The notes: generated from the letters alone by a model not told the origin. Shown: positions 51,587 to 61,352, counted from the first letter of the stretch. The stretch is DNA of 64,000 nt from Arcicella rosea (GCF_014204325.1 NZ_JACHKT010000011.1:1-64000), one strand, 5' to 3'. Program-made: numbers and translations.

Positions 51587-51632
51587 AAAAAAAGAGTCAG
51601 ACTTCATCATAATGAAATCTAACTCTTTTTTT
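51587..51632 (-). terminator. Terminator downstream of fbaA
   Basis: Stem of about 21 bp (AAAAAAAGAGT.AGA.TTCAT and its complement) with two G-U pairs and T tracts on both sides. Confidence 0.75.
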
Positions 51633-51637
51633 GAGTT

Positions 51638-51785
51638 TAGGGTTTATGAGTTAAAAGTTTAAAGTACAATAATGCAATAGAATTATTTACTATAGCTTTT
51701 CATAAGCTTTAAACTAAATGAATACTAAAACTAAACTCCTCAATCCTAAACTTTAAACTCATAAACTCTAAACTCATAAACTACT
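51638..51785. repeat. AAACTCATAAACTCTAAAC word repeat
   Basis: About 150 bp of repeated words: GAGTTTAGGGTTTATGAG at one end and CTTTAAACTCATAAACTC at the other, the two parts being inverted relative to each other. It abuts the fbaA stop. Confidence 0.7.
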
Positions 51786-52866
51786 ATAAATATTGATTTG
51801 CATTAGCTGCGTTCAAATCTTCAAAAGCTAATTTTAAACGGCTTACAAAAGTATCTTCGCCTTTACGTAACCAAACACGTGGATCGTAATATTTCTTATT
51901 TGGTGAATCTTCTCCTTCTGGGTTACCAATTTGTCCTTGTAAATAACCTTCTTTCGCTTTGTAGTATCCTAAAATACCTTCCCAGAATGCCCATTGTAAA
52001 TCTGTATCAATGTTCATTTTGATAGCTCCATAAGAAAGTGCTTCACGAATTTCCTCACGAGAAGAACCAGAACCACCGTGGAATACGAAGTTGATTGGTT
52101 TCTCAGCAGTTAAACTGAATTTTTCTTTCACAAATTCCTGAGAATTATGAAGAATTACTGGAGACAATTTCACGTTACCTGGTTTATAAACACCATGTAC
52201 GTTTCCGAAAGCAGCAGCAATTGTGAAACGGTGAGAAATTTTGCTCAATTCTTCATAAGCATAAGCTACTTCAGAAGGTTGAGTATATAATTTTGAAGAA
52301 TCAACGTCCGAGTTATCAACACCATCTTCTTCTCCGCCTGTTACACCTAATTCAATTTCTAGCGTCATGCCTAATTTAGCCATTCTCTCAAGATATGTTT
52401 TACAGATTTCGATGTTCTCTTCGATTGGTTCTTCAGAAAGGTCAATCATGTGTGAAGAGAATAATGGCTTACCATGTAAAGCATAAAACTTCTCGCCAGC
52501 GTCCAACAAACCGTCTAACCAAGGTAACAATTTCTTAGCACAGTGGTCAGTATGTAAAATTACCTGAACACCATAAACTTCTGCTAATTGGTGAACGTGG
52601 TGAGCACCTGAAATAGCACCTGCAATTGAAGCTTCTTGTTTTCCGTTTGGTAATGATTTACCTGCGTAAAACTGAGCACCTCCGTTTGAAAACTGAACAA
52701 TAACTGGTGAATTTACGGCTTTTGCTGCTTCTAAAACGCCATTTACTGTATCTGTTCCCGTAACGTTTACGGCTGGTAAAGCAAACTGGTGCTTTTTAGC
52801 GATTTCGAAGAGCTCTTGCACTGCATCTCCGTGCAATACACCTTTTTGAGAAGATAAACTTGACAT
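51784..52866 (-). CDS. fbaA: Class II fructose-bisphosphate aldolase
   Basis: Zinc-dependent aldolase of glycolysis and gluconeogenesis; 360 aa, the long class II-A form. The metal-site segment VILHTDHCAKKLLPW is at about 104-118 (HxxH-type zinc ligands and the catalytic Asp in TDH). Others: LEIELGVTGGEEDG (about 173-186), FGNVHGVYKPGNV (about 220-232) and FHGGSGSS (about 263-270). All catalytic parts seem intact. Confidence 0.96.
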   Translation of the reverse strand: MSSLSSQKGVLHGDAVQELFEIAKKHQFALPAVNVTGTDTVNGVLEAAKAVNSPVIVQFSNGGAQFYAGKSLPNGKQEASIAGAISGAHHVHQLAEVYGVQVILHTDHCAKKLLPWLDGLLDAGEKFYALHGKPLFSSHMIDLSEEPIEENIEICKTYLERMAKLGMTLEIELGVTGGEEDGVDNSDVDSSKLYTQPSEVAYAYEELSKISHRFTIAAAFGNVHGVYKPGNVKLSPVILHNSQEFVKEKFSLTAEKPINFVFHGGSGSSREEIREALSYGAIKMNIDTDLQWAFWEGILGYYKAKEGYLQGQIGNPEGEDSPNKKYYDPRVWLRKGEDTFVSRLKLAFEDLNAANANQYL

Positions 52867-53175
52867 AGTTTAATTTTTTCTTGTTAAAAACTTATTTCAA
52901 CTGATTTTTTGGATAAAAGAACCCAAAAATAATTATTTTAATTGGCTTTGTTAAGTTTTACAAAATAATATTTGGCTATTAATCATTTTTTCAAACTTTT
53001 ATATAAAACCAATAAAATGGTATCAATACAAATATACAAATGAAATATCGTTTTTACAGTTTTCCAATAAGTACTTCATTGTCAAAGACCGAATGTTAAA
53101 AAATCTTAATATTAATCATTTCAAAAATACTAAATCTCGTCGCTCGTTCTCAACAAAACATTAATTGCACAAACG
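52867..53175. other. Intergenic region upstream of fbaA and the frameshifted gene
   Basis: About 309 bp, divergent 5' regions. On the minus strand TATTTTTG near 52920 fits the -7 element for fbaA, but the -33 element is not at standard spacing. No repeats or RNA genes seen. Confidence 0.4.
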
Positions 53176-53737
53176 ATGAAAATATTTCTTTTACTTTTTT
53201 GCTTTTTTTTTGAAATCACTAATCTTTTCGCTCAGAAACTTCCTGATAAAAAAACAGGAGATACTTCGCTGTCTTACTTTACAAATGACTGGCAAAACCC
53301 GAAATATACATTTTCATGAAGGAAGTTATATTACGTTCAAATCATTTTCCACGAAGAAAAAGCAACACCTTAAAATTATCGAATTGACCGATAGTTCCTT
53401 TTTGTACTTTCCTTACGAAAACCAACATTCTATTTTTGACCTTCAAGAAGTAAAATTCAAGGATATAAAAAAGATTTATGCTGGTGGAAAAAAAGAAGTG
53501 CTAGGCATGAAAGGCGTGAGTGCTTTAGGTGGTGCAGGTGTTTTCCTTATTGCATTTGATGTTTTGAACCAAATCAGTAAACCTTCTGTAAAGATAAATT
53601 CCACCATTGCTATCATTAGTGCCAGTTTAATTGGCGTAAGTTATATCATCAATACGCTACAACATCCTGTTTACAGAATCAATAATAAACACTCTTTAAA
53701 ACTCTACCATATCGAAAACCCTAAATTACATCCTTAA
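53176..53737 (+). pseudogene. Exported small membrane protein, apparently frameshifted
   Basis: The ATG at 53176 starts a good signal peptide (MKIFLLLFCFFFEITNLFAQ, cleavage after FAQ) and KLPDKK, then that frame hits a stop after about 47 codons. The frame one base later is open from 53210 to 53737 and encodes the rest: beta-rich MTGKTRNIHFHEGSYITFKS, DSSFLYF, then two hydrophobic segments (GVSALGGAGVFLIAFDVL, then TIAIISASLIGVSYIINTL). Removing one A from the A7 run at 53248-53254 would join the two parts into one sensible protein (KLPDKKQEILRCLTLQ). A T9 run at 53203-53211 is another weak point. It could be a broken gene, a phase-variable gene or a base-calling error. Confidence 0.6.
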
Positions 53738-54642
53738 AAATACTTTTTAATGGCCATCGGAAAATCTGGAATAGCAATTTCAGGCTCTTGGATTTCGGGA
53801 TGCCAAAGTTTTTCCCATTCAAAACTATAAAAACCTTTGTAGCCACCTTTTGATAAAACTTTCACAGCCTCCGCAATTGGAGCTTCGCCTTTGCCCAGAA
53901 GTACGTATTCTTCTTTGCCATTCAATAAATTGGCATCTTTGATATGCGTATGGCGAATGTATGGATGAAGTTTTTGATAGACGAAAGTTGGGCTTTCTTT
54001 CGTAATCGACCACATATTGAAAATATCCCAAACCATTCCAACATTGGGATGTTCTGAGGCTTTCATGATTTTCAAGAGTAAATCCGTCTGAATTACTTTT
54101 CCGTGAGATTCCAATAATACCGAAACAGACGAACCTTTGGCGTAATCGCCAAGCTCCAACAAGCCTTTGATGATTAAATCTATCGTTTGGGCTTCGTCTT
54201 GGTCTTTGGGCAAATCATTGGGAAATACTCTGATAAAAGGACAATCTAATTTTGCAGCTAAATCAATAAAGCGTTTGGCTTCGTCCAATTGTGTTTTTCT
54301 TTTACTTAAATCTGCATGATGCAATTCTGCTGAAGAACCCAAATCAACAATTTTTAGCTTGTTATCGGCTACTTTTCTCTTAGTTTCAGCAATATTGAAG
54401 GAAGAAAACTCTGGACATTTAGTTAAATCCAATTGCTTTTGAATACCTCTTATTTCAATGCCATCATAAGCATTATCAACTGCGTATTTCAGAATGGTAT
54501 CAAAAGACCAATTCGGACAACCTAAAGTTGAAAACGACAATAAGGGTTTTGCTTTTTTGAAATCCAAAGAAGTTTCAAGCATCGCCAAACTGGCAAAAGC
54601 TAAAGTATTTTTAAGAAAAGTACGTCGTGAGTTTGGATTCAT
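53734..54642 (-). CDS. Exported sugar phosphate isomerase/epimerase (TIM barrel)
   Basis: Xylose-isomerase-like TIM-barrel protein (AP endonuclease family 2) of 302 aa. The N-terminus NSRRTFLKNTLAFASLAM has the twin-arginine motif, so it is exported folded. Barrel features: ESHGKVIQ (about 184-191), VGMVWDIFNMW (about 206-216), HTHIKD (about 240-245), FYSFEWEKLWHPE (about 277-289), holding acidic and His metal ligands. Its stop overlaps the stop of the convergent gene by four bases. It follows a GMC oxidoreductase on the same strand, a common pairing in Bacteroidota for oxidising sugars in the periplasm. Confidence 0.85.
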   Translation of the reverse strand: MNPNSRRTFLKNTLAFASLAMLETSLDFKKAKPLLSFSTLGCPNWSFDTILKYAVDNAYDGIEIRGIQKQLDLTKCPEFSSFNIAETKRKVADNKLKIVDLGSSAELHHADLSKRKTQLDEAKRFIDLAAKLDCPFIRVFPNDLPKDQDEAQTIDLIIKGLLELGDYAKGSSVSVLLESHGKVIQTDLLLKIMKASEHPNVGMVWDIFNMWSITKESPTFVYQKLHPYIRHTHIKDANLLNGKEEYVLLGKGEAPIAEAVKVLSKGGYKGFYSFEWEKLWHPEIQEPEIAIPDFPMAIKKYF

Positions 54643-54644
54643 GA

Positions 54645-54690
54645 GTCTTTAATTGTGAGTTAGTGAGTTGTGAATTAATGTTTTTTTGAA
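54645..54690. repeat. GTGAGTTAGTGAGTTGTGAA word repeat
   Basis: Reverse-complement copy of the CACTAACTCACAA family, at the start side of the isomerase gene. Confidence 0.5.
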
Positions 54691-54774
54691 ACTCATTTAC
54701 AATGAAAGTACTTTCTTGTCACAACTTTCATAATCTATTTAATTTCTTGATTCTTACGTCTAATCTCTTGCTTC

Positions 54775-56490
54775 TTACAACCTCATTGCCTTCATCTGTT
54801 TTACCGCATAATCAACCGCCCGTGCGGTAAGTGCCATATAAGTAAGTGATGGATTTTGTGTGGCAGTGGAAGTCATACACGCACCATCCGTTACAAATAC
54901 ATTTTTACACGTATGAAGCTGATTCCATTTGTTCAACAAAGAAGTTTTTGGGCCTTTTCCCATTCTTACGCCACCCATTTCATGATTTTCTGAACCAGGC
55001 ATTCGATGAGTTTCATGCAACTGAATGTTGGTAAAACCAGCTTTAGTGTACATTTCAGCAAATTGTTCATGAAAATCTTTCATCATTTTGCGGTCGTTTT
55101 CATCAAACTTTACAGAAATTCTTAACTGCGGAATGCCGTACTTGTCTTTCAAATTTTTATCTAAACTTACCGTACTTTCTTCTTTCGGAATCGTTTCGCC
55201 CATCATGTGCGAGCCGACTTGCCATAAGCCTAAATCATTGCTCAATAATTTACTTTTCAAGTTTTCACCCATTTCATCATAAGGTTGAACGGGATTGCGA
55301 GAAGCTGAAAAACCTGCTGCGTAGCCTCTTAAAAAATCAGTTTCTTGCTTAAAAACATTTCTAAATCTTGGCACGTAGCTTGCATTCGGTCTTCTCCCAT
55401 CGGTAGTTGAATCTAAATATCCATCATACTCTGCTGAAATTCTACCTTGATAGGTATGAAAAGCGATAAACTTTCCCAACAAACCATTATCGTTTCCTAA
55501 ACCATTAGGGAAACGATTTGACGTAGAATTCAATAAAATCAGGTTTGAATTGATAGCTGAGGCATTCAAGAAAATGATTTTTGCATAAAATTCTATCATC
55601 TCTCCAGAAAGAGCATCTATTACCCTTACGCCTATGGCTTTGCCTTTTTTATCATCATAAATAATTGAATGTACAACAGAATGCGGACGTAATGTAAAGT
55701 TTCCCGTTTTTTCAGCCCATGGTAAAGTAGAAGAATTACTGCTAAAGTATCCACCAAGTGGGCAACCTCTTTCGCACATCGTGCGGTGCTGACATTTACT
55801 TCTTCCTTGTTTTTGATGAATCGCTTTGGTTTCGGTAAGATGTGCAGCCCTGCCAATAATTACATGACGACCTTTTCCGTAATTTTTTGATACTTGTTGT
55901 TTAAAATGTTTTTCAACACAAGACATTTCGTGCGGAGCTAGAAATTCGCCATCTGGTAATTCGGGCAAAGCGTCTTTATTGCCTGTAATTCCAACAAATT
56001 TTTCTACATAACTATACCAAGGTGTAATATCGGCGTAACGAATGGGCCAATCTACCGCAAAACCATCACGGGCTGGGCCTTCAAAATCAAAATCACTCCA
56101 ACGTTGGGTTTGTCTTGCCCAAAGCAGTGACCTTCCTCCTACTTGGTAGCCACGCATCCAAGTAAAAGGAGCATCCTGAACATATTCTTGTTCGGCATCT
56201 TTCACTAAAAAATGTAAAGTACTTTCTCCAAAAATATAATGACTTTTAGGAATTTTATATTCATCATGAAGAGCCAAAGGAATTTTTCCATGATGTGGAA
56301 ATTCCCAAGGATTCATCATGGCTGTAGGATAATCCGAAATGTGCTTTACGTCTCTTCCTCTTTCCAAGACTAAAGTTTTCAAGCCTTTCTCTGTCAATTC
56401 TTTAGCTGCCCAACCTCCACTAATGCCTGAACCAATTACGATGGCATCGAAAGTATTTTTCTTTTGACTTTCTATATTTATGTATGTCAT
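54775..56490 (-). CDS. GMC family oxidoreductase
   Basis: FAD-dependent sugar/alcohol dehydrogenase of 571 aa. The FAD-binding GSGISGGWAAKEL is at about 21-33; the middle has GGRSLLWARQTQRW (about 117-130) and a Cys-rich SKCQHRTMCERGCPLGGYFS segment (spread over about 231-250) that may bind a cluster or form disulfides. The C-terminal active-site region holds HRMPGSENHEMGGVRMG (about 490-506) and NPSLTYMALTARAVDYAVKQ. The small subunit (gluconate 2-dehydrogenase subunit 3 family) that often precedes it is not present here. No signal is obvious, so export may depend on a partner. Confidence 0.9.
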   Translation of the reverse strand: MTYINIESQKKNTFDAIVIGSGISGGWAAKELTEKGLKTLVLERGRDVKHISDYPTAMMNPWEFPHHGKIPLALHDEYKIPKSHYIFGESTLHFLVKDAEQEYVQDAPFTWMRGYQVGGRSLLWARQTQRWSDFDFEGPARDGFAVDWPIRYADITPWYSYVEKFVGITGNKDALPELPDGEFLAPHEMSCVEKHFKQQVSKNYGKGRHVIIGRAAHLTETKAIHQKQGRSKCQHRTMCERGCPLGGYFSSNSSTLPWAEKTGNFTLRPHSVVHSIIYDDKKGKAIGVRVIDALSGEMIEFYAKIIFLNASAINSNLILLNSTSNRFPNGLGNDNGLLGKFIAFHTYQGRISAEYDGYLDSTTDGRRPNASYVPRFRNVFKQETDFLRGYAAGFSASRNPVQPYDEMGENLKSKLLSNDLGLWQVGSHMMGETIPKEESTVSLDKNLKDKYGIPQLRISVKFDENDRKMMKDFHEQFAEMYTKAGFTNIQLHETHRMPGSENHEMGGVRMGKGPKTSLLNKWNQLHTCKNVFVTDGACMTSTATQNPSLTYMALTARAVDYAVKQMKAMRL

Positions 56491-56755
56491 AAACTGAACT
56501 GAAAAATTATAATTTAAAAAGCTATTTTTTAGGTTTAACTACTTAAAACTAAGCAATAGATTTCTTATCTTTATCCTGCTAAGTTAATCTACTTTTTTGA
56601 TGCAACGTTCTGCATTAAGTCCTTGTCTTACAGAATAACTACTCCCCCGTTTACGCTCAGAATAATCTCGTCATCAGTTAAACGATAACTACTTGCTATT
56701 TCCCGAAAATTTATGCGGTAATTTTTTCATTAAAGATTTTCCCTAATCCACTGAA

Positions 56756-58513
56756 ATGCAGAAAATTTTATTGTTTAGTATCCTTTTCGTGTCTTTGAAT
56801 TTCAGCAGTTTTGCACAAACTGACTGTACAAATATTGGTTTTGAACTAGGAAGTATAAGTGGTTGGACTGTTACGACTGGTAAAATAACGAATGGAGGAA
56901 CTTCTACCATTTACGGCCCCGAAGAACCTGGATATATGTATCAAATCACCAACATTGGCAGCGGAAATGACCCTAAAGTAACGAACGAAAAAATTCTGAT
57001 GGTTGCTCCAGGAAGTAATTTTGCTATTCGACTAGGAAATACTGATGATGCAAATTCAGGAGGGTTTTATCATCGTTTAAAAACTTCTTTTATAGTTACA
57101 CAGGACAATTCTTTGTTTCAATACAAATTTGCGGTTGTACTTCAAAATGACAATAACCATTCTGACGCTCAGAAACCTAGGTTCAATATTCAAATTACAG
57201 ACGAAAACGGTAATCCATTAAATTGTAGCAACTTTAATATTCAACTGTCACGGTCTGGAACAGCTTCAAATTTTAGTATCCAAAGCTATAACAATAGTGG
57301 AAATATTGAATACCGAAACTGGACTATTGGTTCAATTAACCTACTGAGTTATCTTGGTAAAAAAATTAACATAGAAGTAACTGCTCATGGCTGTACCGAA
57401 AGAAGACATTTTGGCTATGCCTATTTTGATGCACAATGTTTAAAATCGGAAGTAAAGCCAACGGCAGCTTGTCCTGATGAAAATGGTTATATGGTATTGA
57501 GTGCCCCAAGCGGTTTTGAAAAATATACTTGGAGTAATGGCGAAACAACTTCTTCAATCAAAGTACTAGCCAAGTTAGGCGATAAGTATTCTGTGAAAAT
57601 ATTGCCTCTATCAAGTTTAGATGCTTCTTGTGAATTAAAACTTGATTATACCATCAAGTATCAACATCCTTACAATAACATCAATGCCAAAATTTGTGAA
57701 GGAGAAAAATATAAATTAGGAACTAGGGAATATACAACCAGTGGTACTTTTATCGAAAATATACAAAGAACTGACATTTGCGACAGTACGGTTACTTTGA
57801 ATCTTACCGTAAATCCGCTTCTTACCAAAAGTCAAGAAATCGCTATTTGTGCTGGAACGACCTTTAAAGTTGGCTCTGAAATTTATAATGTTACTGGTTT
57901 ATACACAACAATCATTAAAAATGTAAATCAATGCGACAGTGTTATTACGACCAATCTAAAAGTAATAGATTTTGATGTAACGCTCCAAAATCAGGATTTT
58001 GATATTCTTTCAGGAGATAGTGTGTTACTGAAAGCCATCGTTTTAACAACTGGTAATTACTCCTACACTTGGCAACCTGCTTTAGATTTAAGCTGTGCTT
58101 ATTGTGCTGAAACTTGGGCAAAACCTAGCACAAGCAGACAATACACAGTTTATGTAAGTAGCCTAGATGGCAAACCATGCGAGAAAGTAAAAGTGGCTAA
58201 TATTTCAGTAAGAAATTGTGGTTTGGTATTTATTCCTGACGCTTTTTCGCCCAATAATGATGGTAAAAATGACACTTTCTATGCTTTTGCCTCAGGCTGT
58301 GTAAAACAAATTAAAAACATGAAAGTATTTGATAGATGGGGCGAAGTAATTTTCTGGAAAGAAAACATTACTCCTTCAACAGCATCAAATGGTTGGGATG
58401 GTACTTTTAATGGTTTACCAGCCGACGTTGGTATTTATGCGTATAATGTAGAAGTAGAATTGAATGATGGGACAAGTTACACTACACAAGGAAGTATAAC
58501 ACTTATGAGATAA
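56756..58513 (+). CDS. T9SS cargo protein with gliding-motility C-terminal domain
   Basis: Secreted protein of 585 aa. Signal peptide MQKILLFSILFVSLNFSSFA, an N-terminal lectin/jelly-roll-like beta region (about 22-230), then SprB-like or Ig-like repeated parts with CEGEKYKLGTREYTTSG and CAGTTFKVGSEIYNVTG (spread over about 318-395, repeated about 55 residues apart), and a C-terminal CHU_C/type B sorting domain (about 495-585; FIPDAFSPNNDGKNDTF, then FDRWGEVIFW, GWDGTFNG, VGIYAYNVEV). Type B cargo is exported by the type IX system. Ligand unknown. Confidence 0.9.
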   Translation: MQKILLFSILFVSLNFSSFAQTDCTNIGFELGSISGWTVTTGKITNGGTSTIYGPEEPGYMYQITNIGSGNDPKVTNEKILMVAPGSNFAIRLGNTDDANSGGFYHRLKTSFIVTQDNSLFQYKFAVVLQNDNNHSDAQKPRFNIQITDENGNPLNCSNFNIQLSRSGTASNFSIQSYNNSGNIEYRNWTIGSINLLSYLGKKINIEVTAHGCTERRHFGYAYFDAQCLKSEVKPTAACPDENGYMVLSAPSGFEKYTWSNGETTSSIKVLAKLGDKYSVKILPLSSLDASCELKLDYTIKYQHPYNNINAKICEGEKYKLGTREYTTSGTFIENIQRTDICDSTVTLNLTVNPLLTKSQEIAICAGTTFKVGSEIYNVTGLYTTIIKNVNQCDSVITTNLKVIDFDVTLQNQDFDILSGDSVLLKAIVLTTGNYSYTWQPALDLSCAYCAETWAKPSTSRQYTVYVSSLDGKPCEKVKVANISVRNCGLVFIPDAFSPNNDGKNDTFYAFASGCVKQIKNMKVFDRWGEVIFWKENITPSTASNGWDGTFNGLPADVGIYAYNVEVELNDGTSYTTQGSITLMR

Positions 58514-58732
58514 CACTTCATTAATTCCATTTTAATCGGCAATATGTTACCATAATTACTAGTAGTTTTTGCCTATTTTATAGGCACATTGAGTATTTTA
58601 AGGCTTTTTTATTCCTTATAATTAGTATCAGAAGTAATTAATTCTTACTTTGTTTTACTAATTAATCGCAAGCGTCGTCGTACTTATTTGGTTTTTAGCT
58701 AAAAAGACGACCATTATCCAATTTTAATACAC

Positions 58733-59824
58733 ATGAAAAAATTACTCCTTACTGGAATAATTGGGCTAAAACTGTGCACTTCGTTTTCCCAAGTCATTTT
58801 CGAACCTCTTCAGTATCATTGTTTCAAAAGTAATGAGCCTTTAAAAATTGACGGTAAACTTTCTGAGTCTTCTTGGCAAAAAGCAAAATGGACAAGTCTT
58901 TTTATTGACATTGAAGGCGACAAAAAGCCAAAACCTCTGCAAGCCACAAAAGCCAAAATGTTATGGGACGATAAGTATTTGTACATCGCTGCCGAGTTAG
59001 AAGAGAAACATATTTGGGCTTATCAAAACAAAAAAGACCAGATAGTTTTTCTTGAAAATGATTTTGAAGTTTTTATTGACCCAGATGGAGACGCTCATAA
59101 CTATTTTGAATTAGAAGTAAATGCTATCAATAACACTTTTGATTTATTCCTTCCGAAACCTTACAGAAATGGTGGAAATGCACTTATTAATTGGGACATA
59201 AAAAACCTAAAAACGGCTGTAAATATTGAAGGAACATTAAACAACGCCAATGATACAGACAAACATTGGACGGTAGAAATAGCCATTCCCTTTTCTTCAA
59301 TAAGTTTAGACAATAATCTCTTAAAACCTCAAGATTTATCTTATTGGCGTATCAATTTCTCAAGAGTAGAATGGAATCACGATGTAAAGGCGGGGAAATA
59401 CAGTCGCCAGAAAAATGCAAATGGTGAAGGTTTTTTACCAGAGTACAATTGGGTTTGGTCATATCAGGGAAAAATAGATATGCACATGCCAGAAAACTGG
59501 GGTTACTTGGTATTTGCTGATAAAAAAGTAGGTGCTGAAGATTTCGATTTCCCTTTGCCAAACATTGAAAAAGTAAAGCAAATTGCTTGGGATATTTATC
59601 ACAAACAAAAAGCCTATTTCGCAAAAAATCAGCACTATGCTAAAGATTTGGCACTTTTAGAACTTGACACGAATCTCCAGCAAAGTAAAGCATTCATTCA
59701 AAATATTGACTTAGAAGCCACCAGTCAAACATTTTTAATCAGTATTGTTGACAAAGAAGGATTGAACAAAATTACACTCAATCAGGACAGCCTACTCAAG
59801 ACAAGTAAAAACAAGTCTTTATAA
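58733..59824 (+). CDS. Exported CBM9-like carbohydrate-binding protein
   Basis: Protein of 363 aa with a signal peptide (MKKLLLTGIIGLKLCTSFSQ). Residues about 30-250 resemble the family 9 carbohydrate-binding domain found alone in many Bacteroidota: LKIDGKLSESSWQKAKWTSL (about 38-57), AKMLWDDKYLYIAAELEE (about 74-91), NDFEVFIDPDGDAHNYFE (about 104-121) and WTVEIAIPFSSI (about 182-193). The C-terminal about 90 residues are helical. It lies directly in front of a glycoside-hydrolase-like gene (29-bp gap), so the two probably act together on a polysaccharide. Confidence 0.85.
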   Translation: MKKLLLTGIIGLKLCTSFSQVIFEPLQYHCFKSNEPLKIDGKLSESSWQKAKWTSLFIDIEGDKKPKPLQATKAKMLWDDKYLYIAAELEEKHIWAYQNKKDQIVFLENDFEVFIDPDGDAHNYFELEVNAINNTFDLFLPKPYRNGGNALINWDIKNLKTAVNIEGTLNNANDTDKHWTVEIAIPFSSISLDNNLLKPQDLSYWRINFSRVEWNHDVKAGKYSRQKNANGEGFLPEYNWVWSYQGKIDMHMPENWGYLVFADKKVGAEDFDFPLPNIEKVKQIAWDIYHKQKAYFAKNQHYAKDLALLELDTNLQQSKAFIQNIDLEATSQTFLISIVDKEGLNKITLNQDSLLKTSKNKSL

Positions 59825-59853
59825 TTGTATCTTCTTCAACAATAAGTTATAAT

Positions 59854-60939
59854 ATGGAAAAACGTACCTTTTTAAAACAAATGGGTTTAGGTGTACTCGC
59901 AGCTGGTCAAAGTACCAATTTGCTGAATGCTCATCCTTTAATTCCTGCCAAAAATAGTAGTCAATTAAAAAATTGGGTTTGGATAAATCCAGACCATAAA
60001 GAAACTGAAACAGTATTAATTGAGCGTTATAAAAAATACAAGGCACACGGTATTACAGGAATTTTCTTTGAAGCTGACGACGAAAAACACTTTACCATCG
60101 CTAAAAAACAAGGACTGACTACTCATCGTTGGATTTGGACTTTGAATCGTGGCGAAGAAAGTCTTTTGAAAGCACATCCAGAATGGTATGCAATCAACAG
60201 AAAAGGCGAATCTTGTGCAACCAATCCTCCTTACGTAAATTATTACCGTTGGCTTTGCCCTTCTCGTCCAGAAGTACGTGATTACTTAGAAAAAGCAGTT
60301 AAAACAGAATTGAGTAAACCTTATGTAGATGGTATTCATTTAGACTACGTGCGTTACTCGGATGTGATTTTAGCCGTAAATCTTTGGCAAGTGTATGGCA
60401 TCAAACAAAATCAAGAATTACCTGAGTACGATTTCTGTTACTGTGATGTTTGCCAAGCAAAATTCAAGGAATTAAAAGGAATCGACATCAGAACTTTAGA
60501 AAACCCTGACCAAAATTTATCTTGGCGTAAGTTTAGATATGATAATGTTACTCGTCTGGTAAATCATTTGGCTAAAACTGCTTCAAGTTTCAAAAAGCCA
60601 ATTACCGCTGCCGTTTTTCCAACACCAGAAGTAGCCAAAAGAATTGTTCGACAAGACTGGGTAAATTGGAATCTATCAGCAATTTGTCCGATGATTTATC
60701 ATAAATTTTATAAAGAAGATGTAAGTTGGATTGGCGATGCCGTAGAAGAAGGCGTTAAAGCATTGCATGGGAAATTTCCATTATATGCTGGTTTGTATTT
60801 ACCAGATTTTGATAATAATGACGAAATTGTTCAAGGTATAAAATTAGCCATTAAAAATGGTGCAGCAGGTATTTCGCTATTCGGAAATGTAAATGATGAC
60901 GTTCTAAAAGCCTTAGTAAAAGGCACAAGCAAAGCATAA
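59854..60939 (+). CDS. Glycoside hydrolase-like GHL10 family protein
   Basis: TIM-barrel protein of 361 aa. Start MEKRTFLKQMGLGVLAAGQS has a Tat-like KRTFLK context (single Arg preceded by Lys, so export is uncertain). Barrel segments: WVWINPD (about 43-49), GITGIFFEADDEKHF (about 66-80), YVDGIHLDYVRYSD (about 156-169, with the acidic D-Y-R motif typical of GHL10 and related families), CDVCQAKF (about 199-206) and ICPMIYHKFY (about 277-286). The catalytic function of GHL10 proteins is mostly unproven. It pairs with the CBM9-like gene upstream. Confidence 0.82.
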   Translation: MEKRTFLKQMGLGVLAAGQSTNLLNAHPLIPAKNSSQLKNWVWINPDHKETETVLIERYKKYKAHGITGIFFEADDEKHFTIAKKQGLTTHRWIWTLNRGEESLLKAHPEWYAINRKGESCATNPPYVNYYRWLCPSRPEVRDYLEKAVKTELSKPYVDGIHLDYVRYSDVILAVNLWQVYGIKQNQELPEYDFCYCDVCQAKFKELKGIDIRTLENPDQNLSWRKFRYDNVTRLVNHLAKTASSFKKPITAAVFPTPEVAKRIVRQDWVNWNLSAICPMIYHKFYKEDVSWIGDAVEEGVKALHGKFPLYAGLYLPDFDNNDEIVQGIKLAIKNGAAGISLFGNVNDDVLKALVKGTSKA

Positions 60940-61352
60940 AATTCGGAAATATCAATAAAGAAACGGGCAAAAGTAATATTTTTGCCCGTTTTAGTTCAAT
61001 ATAAAATATATTTCTTAGCCTTTTAACAACTTTTTTCTACTTACTATACTCGTACTTCGCAACTATAAAAAAGAATACTCCTCAGGATAAGTTTTGTCAT
61101 TGCAAATAGTATTCCTTTTATTTAAATTGCCTTGATTTATTTTCAGGTTTTATATCAAAGCAAAAACTGTCAACTGCTTTAACAACTTCAAATAAGCCAT
61201 TTGGCAAAGGAAGTACCTTCACTTTAAAGTTACCTTACTGAAATAATAGGCTGAATCTTTGATAAATACAAAAATAATCGTACATTAAATCACCTTTTTC
61301 CAAATATGATTCTTACTAACTATAAAGTTATTTATTGTACATAAATACCACT
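60940..61352. other. Intergenic region, terminator and upstream region of response regulator
   Basis: About 413 bp. Apart from the terminator at 60961-60993 there is no gene, repeat or RNA to report. Confidence 0.45.
60961..60993 (+). terminator. Intrinsic terminator after GHL10-like gene
   Basis: Twelve-bp stem AAACGGGCAAAA / TTTTGCCCGTTT with T tail. Confidence 0.85.

Larger units (their letters stand above)
51399..51783. other. Intergenic region fbaA to rplS
   Basis: Gene-free. From right to left it holds a long AAACTCATAAACT word-repeat run (51638-51785), the fbaA terminator, the rplS promoter and the rplS leader. Confidence 0.5.
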
